DNA of 64,000 nt from the NCBI GenBank assembly GCA_013339765.2, contig JABSTR010003246.1, forward strand, positions 24,669 to 88,668, given 5' to 3'. Both the position numbers and the translations under genes were made by a program. Each line of letters begins with the position of its first letter. Positions within the stretch are counted from its first letter, which is position 1. The notes below the pieces were generated by a model that saw only the letters and a list, made by a program, of their open reading frames with translations, did not search any database and was not told the DNA's origin. Shown piece after piece: positions 33,425-42,985 of the stretch. This stretch comes from Haemaphysalis longicornis (taxonomy: Eukaryota; Arthropoda; Arachnida; Ixodida; Ixodidae).

Positions 33425-33960
33425 AAAAATCCCTGGGACCGGACAGGCTGCCATTGGAACTTTACCCCAGCCACGTTCAACACACGCACTTTGTCTAGAG
33501 AGGGAAGCTCAGCTATACTACTAAGGACGCTCTCTGACATTAGGTGGAATTTTGTAGGGTTTAGCGAAGTTATAAGGACAGGAGAGGGCTTCATGGAGCT
33601 CACTGGCTGGCATATTCTGTGCTACAGTGGATGGCAAGGCAAGAACGAACACAGGGGAGTTAATCGAAAGAGAAATAGCAGAAAACGTGGGATGGTTTTT
33701 CAGCATTACCGAGAGAATCGCGGGTAGTGTGATCAAGCTGAACAAGCGGTACAGGTTAAAGATAGCACAGGCTTATGCGCCAACAACCAGCTATGATGAT
33801 GAAGCCCTAATTAACAACTACGACGGCGTCGAACCAGCAATGCAGAAGGCAAACACCCGGTTTACGATTGTGAAGAGCGATTTTAAGGCAAAGGTCGTAA
33901 GAAGGAAGTGGAAAAAGGTCGGTGGGAAAATACAGAATAGAAAATCGCAATAGTAGAGTT
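33425..33960 (+). pseudogene. RTE-type LINE endonuclease relic
   Basis: Segments in shifting frames give FNTRTLSREGSSAILLRTLS (about 33477-33535), then IREIAENVGWFF-like and IKLNKRYRLKIAQAYAPTTS (about 33733-33793), then EPAMQKANTRFTIVKSDFKA (about 33830-33890). Order and spacing match an apurinic-type endonuclease at the N-terminus of RTE LINEs. VGDFNA, the usual catalytic motif, reads VKSDFKA. Confidence 0.6.
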
Positions 33961-35198
33961 GAGGCACCGATGCGATTTGCAAAGAGGAATAACCTGAGGT
34001 TGATAAACACCCTTTTCTAAAAACGAAAGAAAAGAAAAATGACACGGAAAAGTACCGATGGTACAACCAGAATCAGAATTGACTTCATTTGAAGTGACTG
34101 TAATGAATGGGCCAAGGATTGGCGTGAAAGTCACGAGTCAGTGGCCAGTGCGTGCGCAAGTAACGTTGCTTTATGCATGACACGAAACAAGCAGAAGTTA
34201 GGGAACGAAAGCAACTACGCGATACGAAAGATATCAGCGTTAAAAAAGGCAAGGGCTAACGGAAATGTCCGCAATAAAGAAAGCAAACGTCCTACGGGGT
34301 TTTGTCGCAGCCCCTCGAGGTGTTGAAGTCCCGATGCGTGCGGAGTCGACGAGGACGTCACGGCGAGGCTGGCTCGATGACCCGCTCTAGGCCTCGTCGT
34401 AACCAGGCGCGGGACGTCGGGCAGGCATCGTCGACCTTTCCGATGAGTCACGGCTCGAGGGCGTAGCAGCGGGTGTGAGCGGAGGGTTCCACCTCCAGGT
34501 GAATCCGGACCCGCGCTCTCTCGCCCAGCGTGTCACCAGCTCCAGGCACGGCCAGCCCACGGGTTTCGGGATCAGCGGCGGACGGCTCTCGGGAACAGCA
34601 GCGGTTGCGCTCCGGGTCTTCCCCGAAACGATCACAGGGCCGCGCTCTCAAGCCCAGCGCGTCACAGGCGTCCCCTGATCACCGGCCTGGTTCGATTTTT
34701 CTGCACGCACTCGTTGCAGCTGCGCGCTCGGTCTCCTCTTCTTCCTCGTCCACCGACACTACATCACAATGACCCCGGGTCTAAGAAAGTTGTTGGGGAG
34801 CAACAACTATTCTAAGAGTGAAAAAGGCACGATGGAGGTGGGAGAAGTGCACTGTACCGACGGAAACGTTTTTGCGCACAGTCCACAGAGCACAGTCAAT
34901 CCTATCGGCACACTTCACCGCACAGCACACGCACGAAGGGTATAGGAAAATACACTAAAGCAAAGGTAGTTCCGCAATTACGCGTTACACACAACTGTGG
35001 ACCACACACTATGTACAAAAGCGATGGCGACAGGCGAGGATTAAACTCCACTCGTGTAGTCGGCCCCTGGATTGTCGGTTCCCTTGTCCTGACTAGAGCT
35101 TTCCGGTGGGTGACCCTCCGACTAGTTAACGATGATTCTGCTGCGGATGGTCTTCTCATCGCCTTTCAGACGGTGTCGTTTGTGGTCCGGTTGGCGCG
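33961..35198. other. GC-rich intergenic or LTR-like sequence, not assigned
   Basis: Lies downstream of the minus-strand Gypsy frame, where its 3' UTR and LTR would be expected. TGTTGGGGAGCAACAAC (34791-34807) and the GC-rich part at 34290-34760 could belong to an LTR, but no matching second LTR was found in the window. Confidence 0.3.
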
Positions 35199-36611
35199 TT
35201 AGAGGCGAAGACGCATCGACTGTGCTGGAAAATTTTCGTCTTCCCCTCCTTCGTCTTCACAGAAGTTCAGCCTTCGGGTCGCGTTTAAGCCTTCTAGGTT
35301 CGTCGACCGGTAGTCAGGCAAGCTGTTGTAAAACGCCGGCGACTGAGTGAATACCTTGTTGAAGGCGGGTTCACATCCTGGTCGTTGGACTGTCGGCTCG
35401 GTAAGGGCCCCGTTGCGTTTGCGCGGTGGCTTTTTGTCCTCGAAAGCTTCTGAATCAGGAGAGTCCTGGCATTGGTTCCGGCGGGATGGTAGGACTCCTT
35501 CTCCTCCACCAAATTCCGTGTCTCTTTTCAGTAAATTACGCCAACAGGTATCGCACGTCCTGACAAAACGGCGCACGTCTCGCCTCAGGGCTGGCCAGAA
35601 ATAGTCTTGCAAAGCGCAATGCGTAGTTCGTCGCACCCCCTGGTGCCCCGACATGATATTCTCATGTGCCACACGAAGGATCCGCTCACGCAGTTTCTTG
35701 GGAACAACGACCTGCGTGAATGCTCTGCCGGTGGCAAGCTGGTATTGGCGGCATAATACGTTGTTTGAATGGAAGAACCAGTACGTCTGTCCTTTTTCAG
35801 ATGAAAAAGTCTTCCCTAACTTCCGGAAGCAACATCGGAGGGTCGGGTCTCTTCGTTGTTCCTCGGCCAGCTCTTGTCTTGAGATATCAGAGCAACTGAT
35901 TCGAGGCACAGTTAAAAACTCAACCTCGGCCTTGCTTGTCTTGGCGACAGCCGAAACCGGAAAATCGGCGTGTAGTTGGGTGACTGTTGCAGCCAGTGCT
36001 ACATTCGGGCCATGTTTGGTTACGAGTTGCCAGTCGGGATCCGGTATTTGAGGTTTCTTCACACCTGGAATGTTCCCGATCACGAGGTCATAGATCAGTT
36101 GATCCACGCAAGCGGCGATAACCTCGCCCACAAAGTACGGTGCTTGCACGCAGACTTTGGCTTCGGGGAACTTCTTGACTGTTCCGTCCAAGAACAGTAC
36201 TTGGGTAGCTCTTCCCGTTAGCTGGTTTTCTGCGACCAAGTCTCGCCGGACAAGAACGGTATTGCTCCCAGGGTCCCTCAAAATGGTGACGGGCTTTCCG
36301 AATAGTCTTCCTTTGACTACCGGCATTCCTTTCCCCAGGCAAGAATGTTCCTTTACGATGCCACACGAATACTTGATAGCAGGATTCTCATCGAGCGTGT
36401 CATCGAGCTTGATGCACTGCTGTTGAGCTTCCCGGGGCTCAGTGAGGGCACAAGCAGCAACCTGCTCTGTTCCCCTTAATCCATGTCCGCAGTGCTCAGT
36501 TTTATGCCCGTGGCGACCACAAGTAGCGCATCTTGCCGGTTCTTTCATGGAGTAACGGCACTCTTGTGCACGGTGTCCTGGGCGGTTGCACACAAAGCAT
36601 TTCGGTGGCAC
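35199..36611 (-). CDS. Gypsy-derived zinc-knuckle/protease/integrase-finger protein, 470 codons, no RT
   Basis: One uninterrupted minus-strand frame. Two CCHC zinc knuckles come first: CFVCNRPGHRAQEC, then CATCGRHGHKTEHC. About residues 85-175 resemble a retroviral-type protease (GKPVTILRDPGSNTVLVRRD, then LVIGNIPGV), but the active-site DTG/DSG reads DPG. The frame then goes to RISCSDISRQELAEEQRRDP and an integrase HHCC finger (HENIMSGHQGVRR...CDTCWRN, about 310-350). It ends with about 115 hydrophilic residues with no match. Reverse transcriptase, RNase H and the integrase core are absent without a frame break, so this is an internally deleted copy or a structural ORF. The first codon is uncertain: upstream gag-like sequence is in the same frame across a TAA. 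Confidence 0.65.
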   Translation of the reverse strand: MPPKCFVCNRPGHRAQECRYSMKEPARCATCGRHGHKTEHCGHGLRGTEQVAACALTEPREAQQQCIKLDDTLDENPAIKYSCGIVKEHSCLGKGMPVVKGRLFGKPVTILRDPGSNTVLVRRDLVAENQLTGRATQVLFLDGTVKKFPEAKVCVQAPYFVGEVIAACVDQLIYDLVIGNIPGVKKPQIPDPDWQLVTKHGPNVALAATVTQLHADFPVSAVAKTSKAEVEFLTVPRISCSDISRQELAEEQRRDPTLRCCFRKLGKTFSSEKGQTYWFFHSNNVLCRQYQLATGRAFTQVVVPKKLRERILRVAHENIMSGHQGVRRTTHCALQDYFWPALRRDVRRFVRTCDTCWRNLLKRDTEFGGGEGVLPSRRNQCQDSPDSEAFEDKKPPRKRNGALTEPTVQRPGCEPAFNKVFTQSPAFYNSLPDYRSTNLEGLNATRRLNFCEDEGGEDENFPAQSMRLRL

Positions 36612-36990
36612 TTTTTTCTGTGAATCGGCCGCGACTTAATCTGTATCGCGGTCGTCCCCGGAAAACTTTCCAAGGTTTGAGAGGTTTTGTGCCTCGATAA
36701 AACGATCTGTAGTCTCGGCCAGGTCGTTCAGAGTTTTACACTCTCGCTCTTTCAGGAAGATGACGAGCTTGGGATGGCAGCAGCGTATGAATTGCTCGCC
36801 GATCATTTGATCACGAAGAGCCTCGAATGTTTTTTGCACATTCGCCATCTCGATCCAGTTATCAAAATAACCCCGTAAGCCTTGCCGCTAGTTGTCTCCC
36901 GGTTTCTCCATCCTCAGCCCTCGGCTTCCTGAACTTTTCTTGGTAACCTTGGGCTGTGAAACGAAACCGCTGCAACAACGCCCGTATACT
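36612..36990 (-). pseudogene. Gag (SCAN-like) part of the same Gypsy element
   Basis: Minus-strand MANVQKTFEALRDQMIGEQF and IRCCHPKLVIFLKERECKTL (36848-36700) resemble the helical capsid/SCAN-like region of tick Gypsy gag. Further 5', FTAQGYQEKFRKPRAEDGET lies in another frame, separated by a frameshift around 36865. A TAA at 36638-36636 separates this from the zinc-knuckle frame at 36611, with no shift in frame. Confidence 0.6.
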
Positions 36991-37105
36991 AGTAATTGCC
37001 AGCTATTGCAATACACTAGTGCAATATACTAGTGCAGTATACTAGTAAGTGCCAGCTAGTATAGTATAGTATAATTGCCAGCTAGTAGGATTGCCAGCTA
37101 GTAAC
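36985..37105. repeat. Low-complexity tandem repeat (TACTAGT / GCCAGCTAGTA)
   Basis: TACTAGT or ACTAGTGCA recurs at least five times at 36987-37048, then GCCAGCTAGTA-type units three times to 37100. It is directly upstream of the gag relic. Confidence 0.7.
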
Positions 37106-37505
37106 GACTCTTCATCTTGAATCTCTCGTTGAGCGTCTCCGTTCGGACCGTTACCACCGTCAACAAGTGATCCACGAGATGTTTGGTGGAGCGCGACGGG
37201 TGGCTGATCTTCCATTGTGTCCCTGAAGCAAGATCCCGCCAGGCGCTACAATGCAGGCTTCCCTGCGGGCTATACAGGATGGCTTGCAACCCACACTAAG
37301 CCTAACCGGCTAGCTGGGCCCATTCATTTAAACCCATCGCCTTGGAAAAAATGTTCAGACTCACCGGCCACCGCTTATGACGCTCAGACGAAGGAGCGTG
37401 TCGCTGCTTAATCACCTCGAGGTCGCTGAAGTGGGAAAAACACGCTGCGGACACAGAGCAGAAAAAATCGTGGCTTCATCGTCCTCTGCGTTGGAAAATG
37501 TTTTC
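37106..37505. other. Intergenic, nothing recognised
   Basis: Short overlapping frames only. No element ends found. Confidence 0.4.
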
Positions 37506-37509
37506 CGAC

Positions 37510-37640
37510 GCAGAGGGCCTGGCTCGGGCTCACATTTTAGAAGTTTGCCGGGCCCCGGCAGGGCCCAGGCCCGCGCCGTGTCTATATCGGGCAAGTTAGG
37601 GCCGGGCCTAGAAATTGCGGCCCGTGCAATGCTCTAGTTA
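37510..37640 (+). repeat. GC-rich transposon end, copy 1
   Basis: Carries TCGGGCTCACATTTTAGAAG, repeated GGGCC blocks and the end GCCCGTGCAATGCTCTAG. The same arrangement recurs in direct orientation at 39410-39533. Confidence 0.6.
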
Positions 37641-39533
37641 GTGGACTGCACGGGCCCGGGCCGATTCGAAAGTCGGAGCCTGCCCGGTCCGGCTATCACG
37701 CATTTTCTCGGGCCCGGGCCGGGCTCGGGATTGAACAAAAACGTTTTTCGCCGAGCCAGCCCGGGCAGATTTTGAGTCCCGGCAGTCGTGTGCCGCAAAT
37801 TTAGAGTGTTGATAAGAAAAATTAAGCTCATTGATCGTTTAGGTGAAATGAAAACAAAAAGCGAAGTGTTCTCACCATGTTGCTGTTAAAAAATACCAAA
37901 ATGACGTATTGCACTTAGAAAGCCTTCAAGCCAACAAAAAAAAAACGTATGGGCTCCATCAGCATAGTGGGAGAAAACCGGTCAGAAAACGAGAGCACTC
38001 TGGTAGTAGAGTACATGCTTGTCTTTTCCACTGCTTTTCAAACTAAAAAAAAGAGCAAATGTGACCTGGACTTTGCACTTTCTGCAGACCATACTACCAA
38101 AGATAAGCTAAGGTACGCTTTGTTCTTTCTTACAGCTTTTATTCAAAGTCCTTTTTGCCAGTAAAACCGACTTTTTGGGAGAAACCTTTGTGAGCATGAG
38201 AGGACCTTAGCACTACTAGGATAGACACCTAGCACTACTCGACAAGGAACCTTACCGAATTAAATTGAGAGAAGTACAAGTTAAACTACCTCTCGGAAGA
38301 GTGTACTAGCTTCAAAAACAAGTAGGAGAGAGAGTTCTTTGGGAAACGAATTTAATCAAATAACGGAAGGTTGGAATATCTGTCCACGAAATGCATAAAT
38401 ATAAAAAGACACTTCTCTCAGCATCACTTAAGCGATCCTCAATGTGTCTTAAGTTCGAAGACTGTCGCAAATGCAGTGCTTATTTTACACAAGTTTCTGC
38501 AAAAAAACATTTTTTAAGTCAGGATATTCATGTTATACAAATATAGGTTTGAGTAATAAACAAATGTAAATTCAATATGCTCACCCTATGCTTATTTTAA
38601 GTTATGTTAATATTATTACACAGTTCGCGTACTTCACACAACCTAATACCCCGGCTGAAATAAGAGTGGCCTGCGATGCGTAGAAAATACTTTAATGTGA
38701 TCGGATTTATCGCCCCGACGGAAAAGCTCTCGGAGCGGTGCTGTAAATGGACATGAGTGTGGCATCACTCTGTGAGAGGGAAAAAAAGTAATGTAGCAGT
38801 CTGCCGCCAATGCTCGTCAGAAATTCGTGACGTCACTTCACGAGCGCGGCTCCGGGAGCTGCGATTGAGGTGCTGGCGAGTGCACGAAGTGACACACCTA
38901 GGCAGAGCTGCAGGCATAACCACTGCCCAGAAAGGCACTCTTAACAAATGTAAAGTTCCACACGCGGGAAAACAGCTGATAATGAAGCCCAGAATCGCGA
39001 CGGAAGCCGCAATCAGGTCTTTTGTTGAAAGCGGTCATAAATGTTTCGCCGCAATGCTAGGCCTAACACCTTCAGACAGCTCATACGCTCAGCTCCGGTG
39101 GCGGGGCGGACGAAACAACACCTCCTCTGGCCTTTGCGGTGCTTTGAGATTCCGCACAAACAGGTGAGGTCATTTCGTGATTCTGCCACACGCGCCCTCC
39201 GGGCTGGATATGCGGCAAACGAAAACGGACGATTCTCAGGCCGTTCAATGCAATTAGTTATCGCGGTCAGGTATATAAAGGGCTGTTTTGAGTTCACCAG
39301 GCCTTTAAGCAGGGATAAAATAAATAAAAAAAGAACTAAAAAATTTCGGGGTCAGTATTCCTTTAAAAAACAGTCTGCGGGGTCGGCTTTGTTTTAATAA
39401 ACATTTTCGGGATCGAGTCGGGCTCGGGCTCATATTTTAAGACTTCGTCGTGCTCGGGTCATGCCCGGGCCGTGTCTCTACAAAACGGGGTCGGGCCGTT
39501 CCTGGAAATTCCGGGCCATGCATTGCTCTAGTC
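37641..39533. mobile_element. Possible DNA transposon with GGGCCCGGGCC-rich ends
   Basis: The left end starts near TAGTGGACTGCACGGGCCC and the right end, reversed, reads TAGAGCAATGCATGGCCCGG, a short imperfect inverted repeat. Both ends are dense in CGGGC blocks. The interior is AT-rich and has no transposase I recognise. A clean target duplication was not found. The first copy's right end directly precedes this element's left end, suggesting nested or tandem insertion. Similarity to GC-rich hAT-like MITEs is from memory only. Confidence 0.4.
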
Positions 39534-39869
39534 TATACTAGCCAACGATTGCTCATGTTGGAAATCAGCCATCCCCACGCTGTCACCACTGTTGCGACTG
39601 GCAATCCGAGCGCAGTCAGCGGTGTAGTGAAGTGGCTTTCTTTTGTCTGCTATCGACGCTGCGAAAGCCGGAGTGATGAAGTTCTCGAGCCGACGAATAC
39701 TAGAAGAAACAGTCATATACAGTATGTATAAGGGTAACAAGATCGTCACATGGCTCGCACTAAGGCGACCGCACGTCTCCACTGGGTGCCTCCGAAAAGT
39801 GCCGCGATCACTGTGCTTCCGGGCGGATTTTATACCCCCGTGAGTTCGTTGCAGCCCCGAGAAGTTTGA

Positions 39870-40500
39870 ATCGTTAAAATCAGGACTCTCCCTGGCCGAA
39901 GTTTGAAATCCGAGGAATGAAGGCGACGTGGTTGCGTCAGCCGAGCCGCCGCGACGGGGAAAGGGAGGGCGACAGAGCGGCACCCTCTCCAGGCATGTCG
40001 CTGCGCGTCTGCCGTCGGCCGTTCGCCCGATGCGTAATCCCGCCGAGCCGCCATGACCGGAAAAGGAAAGGTGACTCTGCGGCGACGCACGTTTGGGTGC
40101 GTCGGCCTTGGGTGGTTTGAGCGAGGCGCGAATCGGCCCCGCTGTCGAGAAAAAGTGTTTAATAATATGAAAATATTTACAGGGCGAAGTTTGGCTCTCG
40201 GTAGAGGGCACAGGTCTCGCCGGGGGAAGAAGGAGTGAGAGGGAATTGTTAATTAAGTATGATAACAGGCTATGTACAGAATATGTATAAAAGGCTATGT
40301 ACAGACTATATACATTCTGAGGTTACCTACAGCCTATTTACACACACATACACAGCCACGCACAAAAGAGGGCTAACAGGGGGTCGATGGCCGGTGGGAT
40401 CTTGTTTTTACAGTTCATGGGCGGGTGTTGAGGCCTGACCCCGCTGTCGGCGCGTCGCCCGTGCGGCGAATTTGGGCTGGGCGCTCGGGCACAACATCGC
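39870..40500 (-). repeat. Possible LTR, minus orientation
   Basis: Read leftward from TGTTGTGCCCGAGCGCCCAG (about 40494), the sequence has a GC-rich start and an AT-rich middle, then ATTAAACACTTTTTCTCGAC (about 40164) at the expected polyadenylation zone. A GC-rich tail follows. No second copy is in the window, so it is a solo LTR at best. Confidence 0.35.
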
Positions 40501-40689
40501 CCTCCGCCACTCGACGCACGAATTAATTCGGGCGTTTGAGGCCTCCATTCGCTTAATTTGCTTTTTTTTCAGCACTACTATTTACAGGTATGGCAGAGGC
40601 ACGCGCGGGCGCTAACAGCGGCCGTGTTGATTTTCTCGCACCATACGTTCGCCCGTACTACACCGCATCGAGACGCGGCTGGGTAGTGC

Positions 40690-40905
40690 TTGTGCACCGG
40701 AATGTCCGTTCGTCGAAATGTCCGCAACGATATGTGCTGCACCGAAATGTCTGACACAGAAATGTCCGGATCCCGGTGTAGGACATTTCTGTGCATCACA
40801 TTTCGGTGCACAGACATATGGGTGTACGTACATTTCGGTGTACGGATATTTCGTTGTACGGATATTTCGGTGCACAAACATTTCGGTGTATACGTTTATC
40901 GGTAA
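40690..40905. repeat. Tandem and inverted array of a CATTTCGGTGCACGGA-like unit
   Basis: About ten diverged copies of the unit are present. Those before 40770 are in one orientation and those after 40780 in the other. The centre is an inverted repeat with 29-nt arms (40739-40767 and 40781-40809) with 26 matches. Related copies reappear at 41797-41845, so the segment 40690-41845 may be one transposon. Confidence 0.7.
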
Positions 40906-42740
40906 CCCAATTATCGGGTGCTTGTTTGTTTGGAACAGCCGTTATATTTTTATTGCGTCATGACGTGAGTTAAGGAACAATAATCTAGCGAACTGATCGC
41001 ATTTTAAATTATTGCCAGGTGCGATTTCTGCCACTTATTTTTAGAAATTGAGCATTTGTATATTTTTGTTTTATACTTCGTTCAAGGGCCGCCTGTTTTG
41101 TGCAGCCAACTGACGGAATTTTTTTGCACAGGTTTTTTTTAACTTGAAGAAGCCGTTAATTTATAGTCACTCTTTTTTTACATCAAGCAAATCATCTGAG
41201 ACAGTGGACAACCCAGTGTTTCCGCTGTATCATGCATTCTTCATAAAATTTACTCAAAATATAAGCACTCTAACATTACAAAGAAAGCAGATTTACAAAC
41301 CTTCAGCTGGCCCCCAAAATGCAGAGAATCTCATGAAAGGTTTTACGTAGCGTGAGTTGTAACAATAAACTGAATCTGCAAACACTGTTGACATTAGCCT
41401 TTTTTCCCAAGACATATCTGGGATTTTGTCGTGGAGGAAGAACGGACTTTTTTGAAAGCACGTGCACGCATTGCACGTCCCCGCACAGGCCCAGTTATAC
41501 CCATTTGTTGCTCTTAAGTCGGGGGGAGGCAGGGGGAGGTGGCTATTGTATAGTCTCACACAGGAATGACACTACCCGCTTGGTTCCTCTTGGGTGCAAC
41601 AAAAGCCGACCCCCCCCCTCCACCCCCCACAGTCGTTTTCCCTTAGGAGAGCACGAATTGGAGGTTGCACGGACGGTGGCAAGAGCTGACGTATTTAAGA
41701 AGAGGGATTTTGAGCACGAGTGAAAATAGCGCGGTTGTTTTAAGAGTGTGATTTTCAGGCAGCGGAGGGGCACTCGGGTTGTTTCGTGGTGCACCCACAG
41801 AAATGTCCGTGCACCGAAATCCCCTGTACCGAAATGTCCTGATACCGGCTCTAGGCCCCCTTCTTGCATGATTTTTCTGTCATTTTCATCAATTTAATTA
41901 GCGGGCACGACATACCCATATCGCCGCCTCAAGCATCGGCTGTGTTCATTTACTCGCATCATATTGTACGTGGCAAATACAGGTATATTTGCAGCTATTT
42001 AAAATAGAATAACCTGGGAAGCGATGGATTAAGCAGCAGTGTGAGTCCGGGGCCAAGCGTCATCATTCTCGTCGTCTTCCATGAGCGGGGCAGCCCCCAC
42101 CGCATCTTTGGCTCGAACAGGGATTGCCCCGTCACAATCTCATTCACGTTCTTTTCTTGGGCGGATTCCGTGACCACCCGTGAGGGCTCGTTGCGCCTTC
42201 AAAGACGATCCAGACGAGATTGAACTCTCCGGCTGATTATATCATGTCTGCTTGTTCCATCACTCCTTTATTACAACTTCGTTTGCGTATATAGCAAGGC
42301 ACGTTAACTACTCTCTAGCAACCTCCCAGCTCTGGTCAACGTCTTCGTTTACACTCCTATTTTCGCACCGCATCAAGTATTTCCCCTCCAAAGGAAGAAA
42401 CAAAGATGACCCACGGCAATGAAATGACGACCATCAGTGTACCGCGGGGCGCGCGTAACTCCTTCCTTGGAATTTGGGTTCTTCGACCTTTCCCCCGCGA
42501 GCTGAGGCCAGCAAGAAAAGTTGGTGAGTCTAAAGTGTCCTCAACAATCGCGTCTCAATTATTTCCCTCGGGCTTCTCTGCCGCCACCTACACTTCCCCC
42601 GCTCTCTCCACTGCGGCGTTACTGGCAAGAAAAACCTACGGCAACTTTCACTAGTACTACGAAAGTATACTCGCAGACTAAGGCAAAACAAATGCATAAA
42701 TTGTGGAGCGGGCACATTTAATCTTTATAACTGTAAGTGG
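40906..42740. other. Intergenic, nothing firm
   Basis: Contains the second array of the repeat above (41797-41845) and C-rich tracts near 41610. No gene is supported. Confidence 0.4.
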
Positions 42741-42746
42741 AACCCC

Positions 42747-42985
42747 CGGCGGTGGTCCAGTGGCTAAGCCGTTGTGCTGCTGAGCACGTGTACGCGGGTT
42801 CGATTCCCGGTCGCGGCGGCCGCTCTTCTGATGCAAGCGAAAAGCAAAAACGCCCGTGTGTACGAGATTTCGGCGCACGTTAGAGATCCCCAGGTGGTCA
42901 AAATAAATCCAGAGCCCTCCACTACGGGGCGCCTCATCGCCTGCGTTGCGTCGGCGCGTTAAACCATACAATCAATCAATCAACA
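42747..42985 (+). repeat. Full-length tick tRNA-derived SINE
   Basis: The best copy in the window. A-box-like TGGTCCAGTGGCTAAG (about 42757), B box GGTTCGATTCC (42797-42807), body with AGATCCCCAGGTGGTC, then CGTTGCGTCGGCGCGTTAAACC and an AATC-repeat tail (about 42969-42982). The structure is that of an RNA polymerase III-transcribed SINE. Confidence 0.9.

Noticed and set aside
36985..37105. CRISPR-like array
   Set aside because: Units are short, overlapping and without unique spacers; a simple tandem repeat in a eukaryote.
39528..40211. 227-aa minus-strand ORF
   Set aside because: Composition is that of a GC-rich LTR-like repeat; no domain, and it crosses an LTR-like poly(A) zone.
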